Positions 26,936-34,942 of a stretch of DNA of 64,000 nt are shown here, one piece after another. The stretch's first letter is position 1, and each line of letters begins with the position of its first letter. Position numbers and translations under genes: made by a program. This stretch comes from Photobacterium profundum (GTDB taxonomy: Bacteria; Pseudomonadota; Gammaproteobacteria; Enterobacterales; Vibrionaceae): positions 372,001 through 436,000 of the forward strand of contig NZ_PYOD01000001.1 of assembly GCF_003026285.1 (NCBI RefSeq). Direction: 5' to 3'. The notes beneath the pieces were generated by a model. That model saw nothing but the letters and a program-made list of their open reading frames with translations, was not told where the DNA came from and did not search any database.

Positions 26936-27814
26936 ATGTTTAACGCAAAAGAAATAATCCATGAGTTGATTTGCGATACTGTTTTACCAATAAAACCTGA
27001 CACAGTTGGCAATGATATAATTAAAGGTTTAATTGAAATTGACTCAAGTTCATTACAATATGTTCCAGTTGAATGGCAATGTAATGATCTTTGCATGCTA
27101 GCCGTAAGTAAAAATGGAATCTCTTTACAGTTCATAGCCATGATGCTAAGGAGTGATGATGTCTGCAGAGTAGCCGTTGGAAATAATGGATTATCTTTGC
27201 AGTATGTGCCGGAAGAAATTAAGAATTTTCATATTTGTGAGTTAGCACTTGATAATAATCCAGATGCAATTCAATTTGTATCTGATAAATACATTACAGA
27301 GTTACTTTTATTAACATTAGTAAAGAGGAAAGGAAGAGTATTAGCACATATTAATAACTCTTATAAAACGTCAGAACTGTGCAAGGAAGCAGTCAAGAAT
27401 GACATATGGGCTTTATCTTCCGTGCCTATAGAGTTGAGATGCTATGACGTTTGTTTTGATGCAGTCAGTCGTTATGGTTTAGCTATACAATTTGTGCCCG
27501 ATAATGTAGTTGATATATATATTGCGATTGCAGCTGTAGAACAAGACCAACGTGCAATAGAATACATTTCAGATGAATTAAAAACATTAAGTCTATGCGT
27601 AACCGCTGTACAACAAGATGGCGACTTGCTTGAATTTATACCCTTTAAGAACAAATCATTTGAATTATGTCTTATTGCCCTAAAAAACAAGCCATCTGCA
27701 ATCAAATTTGTGCCAGATATGGTACGAAAAGCAATTTTTCATAAATATGAAATAGATGAAAACGATTCACCTGAATTAATTAAAATTGCACTCATTGCTC
27801 AGAATGATGAGTAA
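26936..27814 (+). CDS. DUF4116-type repeat protein
   Basis: 292 residues made of about nine repeats of 23-24 residues with the pattern (D/E)-L-C-x-x-A-V-x-x-x-G-x-x-L-x-F-V-P-x-x-(L/V). This is the DUF4116 helical repeat known from Legionella and other host-associated bacteria and from giant-virus and protist proteins. No signal peptide or membrane segment. It lies 19 bp behind a receiver-domain gene and is surely co-transcribed. A protein-binding scaffold role is inferred; nothing indicates an enzyme. Confidence 0.75.
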   Translation: MFNAKEIIHELICDTVLPIKPDTVGNDIIKGLIEIDSSSLQYVPVEWQCNDLCMLAVSKNGISLQFIAMMLRSDDVCRVAVGNNGLSLQYVPEEIKNFHICELALDNNPDAIQFVSDKYITELLLLTLVKRKGRVLAHINNSYKTSELCKEAVKNDIWALSSVPIELRCYDVCFDAVSRYGLAIQFVPDNVVDIYIAIAAVEQDQRAIEYISDELKTLSLCVTAVQQDGDLLEFIPFKNKSFELCLIALKNKPSAIKFVPDMVRKAIFHKYEIDENDSPELIKIALIAQNDE

Positions 27815-28049
27815 CAAATGATGAGTAATAACTTTTACTCACTATTGGACAAAAACGAGTCAGCAACATTGCTAATTTAGCAGGTCATAAATTACTTTAG
27901 GTATCGGGTACCTCCATCTTCGTGACCAGCTTTGCCATTCCACTACAATTACAACCCACTCGCCGTATAGGCTTTCGCAATGTCTCGATCACAACATCTG
28001 CAAATAGTATCCATACACTTAGCCAAACAGAGTTAAGCCCATAAAATTA

Positions 28050-28075
28050 CAACACCCGCCAAATGGCAGGTGTTG
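28050..28075. terminator. Terminator between converging genes
   Basis: CAACACCCGCCA (28050-28061) and TGGCAGGTGTTG (28064-28075) pair with a single mismatch. It lies between the DUF4116 gene (plus) and the DoxX gene (minus), 35 bp beyond the latter's stop. T-runs are short on both sides. Confidence 0.6.
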
Positions 28076-28109
28076 TTTAATCACTAATCCCAGCAAAAAT
28101 CATTCGAGA

Positions 28110-28658
28110 TCAGGCAACTTTGTACTTGCCAAGCAGGCGGTTCATCCATGGAGCATTGGTCAACCAGGTCGGAAATACCTCTGTATCATAGAAAAAAGCC
28201 CCTGCCCATAGCAGCGTGATGACGGAACCCGATGGAATAGCCCAAGCCGCGCCATCAGAGTGAATCGGTAAATGCGACGTGATCGCTCCTGCTAGTAGTG
28301 CGGTGCCAAACAGGAACCCAAGGCGGAAAGTAGAAGGAATGAGGATCATTGTTCCAAAAACCACTTCGCTGAAGCCAACAAACTTAAACAGGTGAACCAG
28401 TCCCATATGTGTAAACTTGAGTACCATAGGTTCTAGGCCAATCAGCTTACCAAACCCACTCATGACAAGCGTTAGTCCCGCCAAAATAGACAACATACGC
28501 CCCAACTGCTTTGCTTTGCTGGTTTGCTGGCGAACGTCACGAAATAGGCCACACGCGTATAAACCCACGCCGACAAGACTAGCGGCTAAGGCAAAAATGA
28601 AAAATCCAGCAGTCGCATTGAGAATCTGGTTGTCGCCAAAAAGATGAAAAAAGTCCAT
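28110..28658 (-). CDS. DoxX-family membrane protein
   Basis: 182 residues from ATG 28658 (a GTG at 28685 would add nine). Four or five hydrophobic helices, with the DoxX-like GRMLSILAGLTLVMSGFGKLIG... and HLFKFVGFSEVVFGTMILIPSTFRLG pattern. Members are inner-membrane proteins linked to thiol/oxidative or sulfur stress; the reaction is unclear. Its promoter region contains six 21-bp repeats with TGTCAA...TTGACA character, matching the palindrome in front of the MarR gene at 30.2 kb, so it is probably a MarR target. Confidence 0.7.
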   Translation of the reverse strand: MDFFHLFGDNQILNATAGFFIFALAASLVGVGLYACGLFRDVRQQTSKAKQLGRMLSILAGLTLVMSGFGKLIGLEPMVLKFTHMGLVHLFKFVGFSEVVFGTMILIPSTFRLGFLFGTALLAGAITSHLPIHSDGAAWAIPSGSVITLLWAGAFFYDTEVFPTWLTNAPWMNRLLGKYKVA

Positions 28659-28789
28659 ATTGAAAACCGTTATAAAAATTTGCACATATCAGGAGCTTAG
28701 AAGCTTAAATCCCCCCTCCCGATAATAGCAGGTGGATGGAAAACCGATGTTGGTTAGCCTATAAAATGTAACTTACAGGGATAAACTCA

Positions 28790-28915
28790 CATCAGTCATA
28801 TAGGTAATACTGTCAATAACATAGTTGACACACTCAACAATATAGTTACCAGTGTCAATTATATTGTTGGTAATGTCAACTACATGGTAATTAGCGTCAA
28901 GTATAAACTTGGTAT
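28790..28915. repeat. Six tandem 21-bp degenerate repeats, putative operator array
   Basis: Units begin at 28790, 28811, 28832, 28853, 28874 and 28895, each exactly 21 bp, with consensus TGTCAAnnAnATnGTTG and frequent inverted symmetry (TGTCAA...TTGACA in the second unit). Two helical turns per unit would place a bound regulator on one DNA face. It lies upstream of the DoxX gene. The rest of 28686-29214 is AT-rich with no gene. Confidence 0.7.
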
Positions 28916-29214
28916 TCTGTAAGCGAGTTTATAAATTGATAAGGCAAAAATTTAGAGAAAAGTAATAACTAGAGAGTTAATGAAGAGCAAATCAATTTAG
29001 ATCTTTACTAAGTTTTTACGATGTCACATTAAATAAAAATCTTTTTAGATGTTAAATGGTTGAGAGTCTTTTTTTGCCGTAAATGTATCTGTTTAACAAA
29101 ATTAAAGGCGGTAAAAACATTTTAGTAAATATGCTTTGCTCGTAGTAATGGAAGCCGATAAGCAAGGCAAGGAGTGAAGTCGATTACAAAGTGTTTGGGT
29201 CAAATCTCTGCCAA

Positions 29215-29763
29215 CTATTCTAGCGACAATACCTGTTCATAAGGTATTATTTTACCGAAGAGCCGAAATTCAATACCTGGTTTATCTGCACTGATTTTCA
29301 GGTGAATACGGTCACTTTTTAGAGCAATATGTAGGCGGCGTTGAAAGTACAAGTAATCTTCCACCTCACGACGGAGACAACACACTGCCTCATCAACAAT
29401 TGAGTTCAATGTATTGAGTTTATTAACTTTTACTAACATTCCGTCAGAAGACATGTTCTCCAGTTTTCCCCACGAGCACTGCTGTTCAGTTCTATAACAC
29501 TCTCTTTCTAATTCATCTTCAGGAATGAATTTCGAGCATCGAGTATAAGGAAAATATACCTTGTAGATTATATCATCTCTTTGATGTTTTCGATAAACAC
29601 CTTTGACGACGCCTTTATGGACAGATTGATTTTTGATCCAATCTGGCTGTAATTTATGGCAATCAAAAAAGTAAAGTTTTTCTCCAATAGCGTATTTTGA
29701 GTCAATTTGATTTACTGTTTCAAGTTTCCCGCATTGGATCTGTGGCCTTCGAATAATTGACAA
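29215..29763 (-). CDS. Protein of unknown function in the MarR operon
   Basis: 182 residues, not recognised. The N-terminal half has beta-rich, Tyr/Lys-rich text (IGEKLYFFDCHKLQPDWIKNQ, GVVKGVYRKHQ). The C-terminal half has a helix (VDEAVCCLRREVEDYLYFQRRLHIAL) and a short strand pair. Cytosolic by appearance. It starts 8 bp after the MarR gene, so it is regulated with it and probably takes part in the same response. Confidence 0.5.
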   Translation of the reverse strand: MSIIRRPQIQCGKLETVNQIDSKYAIGEKLYFFDCHKLQPDWIKNQSVHKGVVKGVYRKHQRDDIIYKVYFPYTRCSKFIPEDELERECYRTEQQCSWGKLENMSSDGMLVKVNKLNTLNSIVDEAVCCLRREVEDYLYFQRRLHIALKSDRIHLKISADKPGIEFRLFGKIIPYEQVLSLE

Positions 29764-29771
29764 GTTCTTTC

Positions 29772-30197
29772 CTATCGGTTCTTTAGGTTAGATTTCATAA
29801 TTAAAACAACTTTATTGAATAGTTCAATCTCTTCTGCACTTAATCTTTGTTTCATTTTTTCACCAACCAAACTTTCTTCTATTTCAACTTTTGCTAGCAG
29901 ATTTCCCCCAAGGGAAGTCACCTCTATCAACCTACTTCTTTTATCTTGTGGGTTAGGTAGCAACTCAATCCAACCCTTCTTAACCATATCTTTTATCACC
30001 AGGGAGACTTGTGATTTATCTCTATCTAAACCTTGCTCGATAGCCTTTGCTGTACAATGATCAGTTTCTTGAATAAACCGCATACATAGAATATGCATGG
30101 CGTTCAAATTTAACTCTTTTGCCCCTACCGCTTTTTTCATTTCATGCCGATAGAGTTGCATTAAATCGAATAAATTTGTTGCATTTGCATTAACCAC
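29772..30197 (-). CDS. MarR-family transcriptional regulator
   Basis: 141 residues. The winged helix includes TAKAIEQGLDRDKSQVSLVIKDMVKKGWIELLPNPQDKRSRLIEVTSLGG, with the DKRSR wing typical of MarR. It should bind palindromes as a dimer. A perfect CTTGACA-A-TGTCAAG palindrome overlaps its own -35 box. The same half-site recurs in the array before the DoxX gene, which suggests one small regulon: itself, the 182-residue protein and DoxX. Confidence 0.87.
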   Translation of the reverse strand: MVNANATNLFDLMQLYRHEMKKAVGAKELNLNAMHILCMRFIQETDHCTAKAIEQGLDRDKSQVSLVIKDMVKKGWIELLPNPQDKRSRLIEVTSLGGNLLAKVEIEESLVGEKMKQRLSAEEIELFNKVVLIMKSNLKNR

Positions 30198-30233
30198 AGT
30201 AGAACCTCAACTAATTACACAAGATTGATGTAC

Positions 30234-30266
30234 ATTTTAAAAACATACTTGACAATGTCAAGCATG
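30234..30266 (-). promoter_or_regulatory. Promoter and palindromic operator of the MarR operon
   Basis: On the minus strand TTGACA (30261-30256) and TAAAAT (30239-30234) are 16 bp apart. The -35 box lies inside CTTGACAATGTCAAG (30248-30262), itself bordered by CAT/ATG. Binding there would block the promoter, as expected for MarR autorepression. Confidence 0.75.
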
Positions 30267-30964
30267 TAACCAGATCTAATATTGGTTTTCGACTATGCTC
30301 TGTCTCTTACTCGACTAAGAAGTATTATCCGGTGCCCGATAGCCTGTTCTGCGGCCTTTTTACCGAGGCTGTGTGCGTTGGGACAAGCAACCACAAATCA
30401 GTCAGGTATAGGCTAGATCAACAGCAAAAAACTCACTTGGCTCGACTGATTCAGCCTCAATTTCATTTAATCCCATTTGGTAATTTATATTCTTCTTTCT
30501 CGTAAAGCAGTGCAATTTACAAGATACTCCTTTTTTAAAGAAAACTTGCTAGACACTTGTTTAAAGAATATTCACTATGTCAAAGTAGATATAATGAACA
30601 ATAAAAAATCGCTGTTAACTGGTCAAATATCCGTGTTCGTTAAAAAGCATTAGCTCTGGTAGGGTAAAATCAGATAAATAGATTGTGAATGAACCTTTGC
30701 TCTAACTAACAAAGGGGCAGAATCAAGTTAGACTTTGTACTAAGATCCCAAAACGCTCCTATGGCTTATTATATCGAAAAAATGCGGAACTTTGTGATCA
30801 AACTAACTGATTTACCATAATGAGTACTTCGCGAATCTATCGATTGATATATAAAATGTAAATGTAAATGTAAATGCAAGAGCATAAATGAAAACTTCGG
30901 TCATAGCCGTTACATTACGCTCGTTCGACATTAATTCGTGTGTGACTAATTAGCCGAGGTAAGT
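30267..30964. other. Long intergenic region
   Basis: Nearly 700 bp with no gene. It holds a short AATGTA tandem run (about 30857-30880) and the 16-base CTGATTTACCATAATG at 30807-30822, which recurs at 37285-37300. Possibly a recombination junction. Confidence 0.35.
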
Positions 30965-31240
30965 ATGGATAACATTTCAGAATTAAGAATGAAGGTGAGC
31001 CAAACTTATCTCTCTGAGCTTAAAAATGATCATGAATCTAATCCTGATGTTTATCAGTTTTTAAGAGATGTTATTGAACCAGAAGTGTATCGTTTAGGTC
31101 GTCAAAAATTAATCCCATCCGATGTTTTATTACGGTTGATAAATTCTGAATACAAACAATATATTGAAAAACCTCTTAATTCCCACTTCTCTACCTTTCT
31201 AAAAGAGACTTTGGAAATTAATAGAGAACCATATTTATAG
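30965..31240 (+). CDS. Small protein, unknown
   Basis: 91 residues with GAGG 8 bases before ATG. Helical and charged (MDNISELRMKVSQTYLSELKNDHESNPDVYQFLRDVIEPEVYRLGRQKLIP). No membrane segment and no known domain. It runs opposite to the adjacent lysis genes and converges with them, so it is a separate cargo gene. Confidence 0.5.
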   Translation: MDNISELRMKVSQTYLSELKNDHESNPDVYQFLRDVIEPEVYRLGRQKLIPSDVLLRLINSEYKQYIEKPLNSHFSTFLKETLEINREPYL

Positions 31241-31291
31241 ATATCTAGCTCAAGAAGTAGTGACTAGAAAATGCTAATCCATTGCACCAAC

Positions 31292-31768
31292 TCACCTACC
31301 CCTACCGAATACTTCCACAATCAACGGCTTTAAATTGGTTATCGTCCTCTCTCCAAATAAGAATCCAAGAACCAACAAATTAATAACGATTAAAGCGGAT
31401 TGCTGTTGTTCGGTATATGTTGGCGCCTTCGTGAACCATTCAAAATCAATGTACATGACAAAGAATCCCCACATAGGACGCTGCAGGCCACGTAGAAAAA
31501 GGACTATCCGGCCTACAATTGGCAATTGCTTCAAATCACTTGCTGTCCCCTCCTGCTCAGCGATACGCTGGTTAAGCGTTTTCTCAGCATCAGCAGCAGC
31601 TTCAAGAATGGCTATCTGTTTCTTAAATTCCATTTCATCTATTTTTCGCTGTAGCTCTGCTTTCTTTTCAGGGGACATATCCGGTGGGAAATAATCCGTT
31701 ATCAGCTCCTTGACCGAGCCAAATAATGAACCACCAACAACATCCGTGATTTTTGTTAATAGGCTCAT
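31292..31768 (-). CDS. Holin-type membrane protein (3TM family)
   Basis: 158 residues. The N-terminal amphipathic/charged half (FPPDMSPEKKAELQRKIDEMEFKKQIAILEAAADAEKTLNQRIAEQEG) is followed by VGRIVLFLRGLQRPMWGFFVMYIDF and a hydrophobic segment (SALIVINLLVLGFLFGERTI). This is the pattern of the GTA/3TM holin family. It overlaps the amidase stop by 4 bp and forms the lysis cassette. Known holins open the inner membrane to release the endolysin. Confidence 0.75.
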   Translation of the reverse strand: MSLLTKITDVVGGSLFGSVKELITDYFPPDMSPEKKAELQRKIDEMEFKKQIAILEAAADAEKTLNQRIAEQEGTASDLKQLPIVGRIVLFLRGLQRPMWGFFVMYIDFEWFTKAPTYTEQQQSALIVINLLVLGFLFGERTITNLKPLIVEVFGRGR

Positions 31769-32325
31769 ATCTCACTTCCCAAAAAGTTTTTTATTCCTAA
31801 GGCGTATGCTTTAGCCAAGTCATCAAACCTTTCTTGTGCCAGTTCAAGCGAACTATCACTATCAATAAAGAACGGCTCAACAATCACACATGGCATTGAG
31901 GTTTTCTGAAGAAGTAAGCCACCACGGTCGCCCGCTTTACCTTTATAAGACGCCACGCAAGGTTTAAGGCCACGATCTTTTAATCCAAGGCAGTGAACCA
32001 CTTCTTTCTGTATTGCAGAGGCAAGAAGAATACCTTTTACACTATGTTTATAGTAAAGCGTCTCAGAGCCATTAGATTTATCATTGAAGGCATTACAGTG
32101 GAAAGATACCGCGATGTCTGCACCCGTTTGATTCACCTTCTTGGGCAGTTTTGAATAAGAACAATCACGATAAATAATAATCGGATCGAATTCATACAGC
32201 ATCAGCTTTTTAGCAACACAATGAGCAAGCGGCCCATTAAATTGAAATTCATTGATACCGTGAGCTCTATTTGCTGCTCCACCACTTTTCGCAGAGTGGC
32301 CAATAATTAAAGCAATTGTCTTCAT
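31765..32325 (-). CDS. Endolysin, N-acetylmuramoyl-L-alanine amidase (Amidase_3)
   Basis: 186 residues from ATG 32325 (GGAG 8 bases upstream). IIGHSAKSGGAANRAHGINEFQFN supplies the first zinc His and the Glu, ADIAVSFHCNAFND the second His, and CVIVEPFFIDSDSS the catalytic Glu region of the Amidase_3 zinc fold. It cuts the amide between N-acetylmuramate and the peptide of the wall. There is no signal peptide, so it relies on the neighbouring holin. Confidence 0.9.
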   Translation of the reverse strand: MKTIALIIGHSAKSGGAANRAHGINEFQFNGPLAHCVAKKLMLYEFDPIIIYRDCSYSKLPKKVNQTGADIAVSFHCNAFNDKSNGSETLYYKHSVKGILLASAIQKEVVHCLGLKDRGLKPCVASYKGKAGDRGGLLLQKTSMPCVIVEPFFIDSDSSLELAQERFDDLAKAYALGIKNFLGSEI

Positions 32326-32366
32326 TACATGCTCCAAAGTGCATGAGATTAATCCATGACTCACCT

Positions 32367-32618
32367 TTATGGTTTTGCGGCATTGTCATAGAGCCATTCG
32401 GCCTTCTCCCTGGATACAGCGGTATCAATTTCAATTTTATGCAGTGTTGTTGCGATGTCTTTAGTGTTTAACTCGAGCTGGTGGATGTGCTCAGCGTTAA
32501 CTTTAATCTGACGGCTGTTCTCTCCATCGTGAAATGATGAATATGACACGCTACCAAGAAGTGCTACACCAGCGCTGATGGCCCCGACTAAAACGGTTAC
32601 TCCTGCATGAATAGTCAT
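32367..32618 (-). CDS. Small lysis-cassette membrane protein
   Basis: 83 residues: one N-terminal transmembrane helix (about 5-27, VTVLVGAISAGVALLGSVSYSSF) and a long helical, charged tail (VNAEHIHQLELNTKDIATTLHKIEIDTAVSREKAEWLYDN). It could be a second holin, an XhlA-like or an i-spanin-like protein; the sequence does not decide. Positioned first in the lysis cassette. Confidence 0.6.
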   Translation of the reverse strand: MTIHAGVTVLVGAISAGVALLGSVSYSSFHDGENSRQIKVNAEHIHQLELNTKDIATTLHKIEIDTAVSREKAEWLYDNAAKP

Positions 32619-32777
32619 GATCTACCCCTGTATGTATACACAGTAAAAATAACAGCAAAGATAAATCACTACAAGAAGGTGGTTGTGGTTTTATGGAAAG
32701 CTTTTAATCATTTTTGAAAATTAGGTGCGCATTAATCAAAGGAGAAAGCTCACCTATAATTAGCAGAATTGATTTGA

Positions 32778-32972
32778 CTATTTAATGCATTGCTCAATAA
32801 TCTGGGCAACGATAAGTTGATTGTTTTTTATGTGGCTAATGTACGTACCAATAGTTTCAACATCGACGTAATCTATCAGCAATCCCTCAAGTACCAAGAT
32901 CTCTAACACTTCTAGCATTGCTACTGATGAACTCAGCATCTCATCAACATTTCTTATGTTATGTTCCGGCAT
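32778..32972 (-). CDS. Small acidic helical protein, unknown
   Basis: 64 residues from ATG 32972, preceded by GAGAGG; the longer in-frame start at 33041 lacks a ribosome site. MPEHNIRNVDEMLSSSVAMLEVLEILVLEGLLIDYVDVETIGTYISHIKNNQ. Precedes the lysis cassette on the same strand. No known domain. Confidence 0.5.
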   Translation of the reverse strand: MPEHNIRNVDEMLSSSVAMLEVLEILVLEGLLIDYVDVETIGTYISHIKNNQLIVAQIIEQCIK

Positions 32973-33270
32973 GATGCAGCCTCTCCATAATATTAAACGT
33001 TGTTTGATTATGCTTAACAAAACAATTAGAGCCACCAGCACTGATTGTTTTCGTAATATTTAAGATTGTGGCCTGCATTAGTCTTAAAGCAATCACAATT
33101 ACTCTAAACCATATATGGACAAATGTGAGTTACGAAGCCCTGAAACCTTTGAAATTTCGATTAACTTATATTGAGGGTTTCATTCGAATTATCTACCAAC
33201 TATTAGTCAATTTCTTTCACACACTAAAAATTAGTAACCCCAAAATTAAGGGGCAAATCGTCTTTAAATT

Positions 33271-33777
33271 TTACACTTGCTCGCTAGGGTGGCTCCATAT
33301 ATGCGGTTCAGCGTAAGGGCCTGTCATGCTTGATGTCGATTCACCCACGCCGTCTAGTGCACTTTCGGTTAACGCTAGCGCGAACCAATTCTCTAGTGGT
33401 GCTAATGATTCCACAGGAAGCCCTACCTTGTGAGGTGTATTGTAACGTTTAGCATAGTGGTGGATTTCACCCATAATAAACACCACGTCTGGATCTAACT
33501 GCTTTTCAGCCTCTTCCATTAAGCGCGTTGCGTAGCCTTGTCGTTGATAGCCAGGTAATACTGCTAAAGGAGCCACCACGTAGCATTTTAGGTGTGGCGC
33601 TGCATCTATAGTAATGGGGGTGTAACACGCATGAGCCACGCCTTCATAAACGATAGAGTAGCTGCCGTCTGCAATTAGATCGTCAGCGAATTCAGCATAC
33701 AGCTTTGCGTGTCGCTCATCATAAAGGCCGCCTGCTGCTGCGAAGGTTTCATACTGAATTTGGTAAGGTGTTTTCAT
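33271..33777 (-). CDS. GNAT acetyltransferase, copy 1
   Basis: 168 residues. VVAPLAVLPGYQRQGYATRLMEEAEKQL is motif A of the Gcn5 fold (acetyl-CoA pyrophosphate loop QRQGYA). The substrate is unknown. A paralogue of about three-quarters identity by eye lies at 36489-36995 in the opposite orientation, with the TetR-RNHCP-RsgA genes between them. It lies 33 bp after the tetR-like gene and may share its transcript. Confidence 0.85.
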   Translation of the reverse strand: MKTPYQIQYETFAAAGGLYDERHAKLYAEFADDLIADGSYSIVYEGVAHACYTPITIDAAPHLKCYVVAPLAVLPGYQRQGYATRLMEEAEKQLDPDVVFIMGEIHHYAKRYNTPHKVGLPVESLAPLENWFALALTESALDGVGESTSSMTGPYAEPHIWSHPSEQV

Positions 33778-33810
33778 TTTTCTTCTCTTAATATATTTTT
33801 GAACTAGAGA

Positions 33811-34377
33811 CTAAAGCCCTAGCAATAAAAGCTGTTTTTGGATGAATCGATCTTTGATTTCCATCAGTGGGTAATCCTCTTTAGCGAACAAATAGTTCAG
33901 AGCAATCCCGTCTATTTCTGCAATGATCATATGACTGTCAACCAGAGGCGTAGCCGCAGGAATACCACATAAAATGTCTTGGAATGAGGTCATCATTAAC
34001 TGGTATCGCTCATCGAATAAATCTTTCAAAAGCGCTCTTGTTGAAGGTTGACACAAAATTTGAAAATCGAATTGGTAGTACAGCTTATGTTCAGGAGAAG
34101 CCATCGATAGAAAAATTTCTTCCAGATAGTTCACCAGATTTTCTTTAGGGCTTAGCTCTTTATTAACACTAGCGCTCTTGTCGCCGACCTCATTAATAAT
34201 CTCAGCCATACGCGTAAAGACTTCTTTGAGTAATCCCTCTTTATTTTTAAAGTGATGAAAAACTAAGCCTTTTGAGACGCTTGAATGTTCGCAAATAGCG
34301 GCAATGGAAGTTTTCTCATAGCCTGTAGTTGCAAACAACTCTATCGCCGATTCAATGATTTGTTTTTTTTTGTCCAT
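33811..34377 (-). CDS. TetR-family repressor
   Basis: 188 residues from ATG 34377. IIESAIELFATTGYEKTSIAAICEHSSVSKGLVFHHFKNKEGLL is the TetR DNA-binding domain; the C-terminal half is the ligand-binding helical bundle. Longer in-frame starts are unlikely because an operator (34417-34434) lies there. Three copies of an 18-bp palindrome flank the divergent promoters, so it should repress itself (with the GNAT gene) and the rightward RNHCP-RsgA transcript. Confidence 0.88.
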   Translation of the reverse strand: MDKKKQIIESAIELFATTGYEKTSIAAICEHSSVSKGLVFHHFKNKEGLLKEVFTRMAEIINEVGDKSASVNKELSPKENLVNYLEEIFLSMASPEHKLYYQFDFQILCQPSTRALLKDLFDERYQLMMTSFQDILCGIPAATPLVDSHMIIAEIDGIALNYLFAKEDYPLMEIKDRFIQKQLLLLGL

Positions 34378-34416
34378 TTTACTTATCTGTACCCATGTAT
34401 TAATTTTCGACTGATG

Positions 34417-34475
34417 ACTGACCGTTCGGTCAATGATGTTGAGTGAACTATATATAGGAAATTTTTTTTTTGCAA
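34417..34475 (-). promoter_or_regulatory. Promoter and operator of the tetR-like gene
   Basis: Minus-strand TTGCAA (34475-34470 region) and TATAGT (34452-34447) are 17 bp apart. ACTGACCGTTCGGTCAAT (34417-34434) lies just downstream of the expected start point. It is one of three similar 18-bp palindromes (consensus ACYGACYGNNCGGTCRGT). Confidence 0.75.
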
Positions 34476-34638
34476 GTGGATACCCACGAATTGCTGCTAG
34501 AGAAGTAAGAGTCGCTGACTTGGTCGCCATTCCATTAGTACCACCTCGCTTAAAACACAGAGTTCTTATGACAGAAGATTCACAAGGAAAAAGACGCAAC
34601 GATGCTTTAATGATCTTCTAACTAATTTGAAAAAATAA

Positions 34639-34691
34639 TTGACAGTTCATTTGGTCCTCCCTAATATACCCAAACTGACTGCACGGTCAGT
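34639..34691 (+). promoter_or_regulatory. Rightward TetR-controlled promoter with operator
   Basis: TTGACA (34639-34644), 17-bp spacer and TATAAT-like TAATAT (34662-34667) form a near-consensus promoter. The palindrome ACTGACTGCACGGTCAGT (34674-34691) covers the expected start point. Transcription runs toward RNHCP and RsgA through a structured leader. Confidence 0.8.
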
Positions 34692-34741
34692 CTGGATAAG
34701 CGCGAACAAGTACTTGCTGTAGCGTCTCAGTTTTTAAAGCA

Positions 34742-34774
34742 ATGACTGTCCCTGAACATCTGTTCATTTATTAA
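34742..34774 (+). CDS. Possible 10-codon leader peptide
   Basis: ATG 34742 to TAA 34774 encodes MTVPEHLFIY inside the leader between the TetR-controlled promoter and a terminator. It spans one hairpin (TGAACA/TGTTCA, 34753-34766) whose right arm can alternatively pair with 34780-34787. The ribosome site is weak, so translation is speculative. Confidence 0.25.
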   Translation: MTVPEHLFIY

Positions 34775-34818
34775 TTTAAAAATGAACTCATAAAGAAGTA
34801 CGTCTAAAAATATTCAAG

Positions 34819-34847
34819 TCACGCATGATGTAGTGCGTGATTTTTTT
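34819..34847 (+). terminator. Intrinsic terminator in the leader of the RNHCP-RsgA transcript
   Basis: TCACGCA (34819-34825) and TGCGTGA (34834-34840) form a stem followed by seven T. It lies about 150 nt after the promoter start point and before the RNHCP gene, so it either ends a small RNA or acts as an attenuator. Confidence 0.75.
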
Positions 34848-34857
34848 AAACTTAACC

Positions 34858-34875
34858 ACCGACTGCACGGTCGGT
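34858..34875 (+). promoter_or_regulatory. Third TetR operator
   Basis: ACCGACTGCACGGTCGGT is a nearly perfect 18-bp palindrome sharing the TGCACGG centre with the site at 34674. It lies 67 bp before the RNHCP gene, beyond the terminator; a second promoter may be controlled here, though no clear -35/-10 pair is visible. Confidence 0.75.
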
Positions 34876-34942
34876 CAGTTGCAACTTATGCTTAATAGGA
34901 GCAACACACTCAAACATAGATACGTAGTAGAGGAATAACATT

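Noticed and set aside
34378..34599. Longer TetR reading frame starting at 34599
   Set aside because: The extension covers the promoter and operator and is unlike the TetR family; the DNA-binding domain starts normally after 34377.
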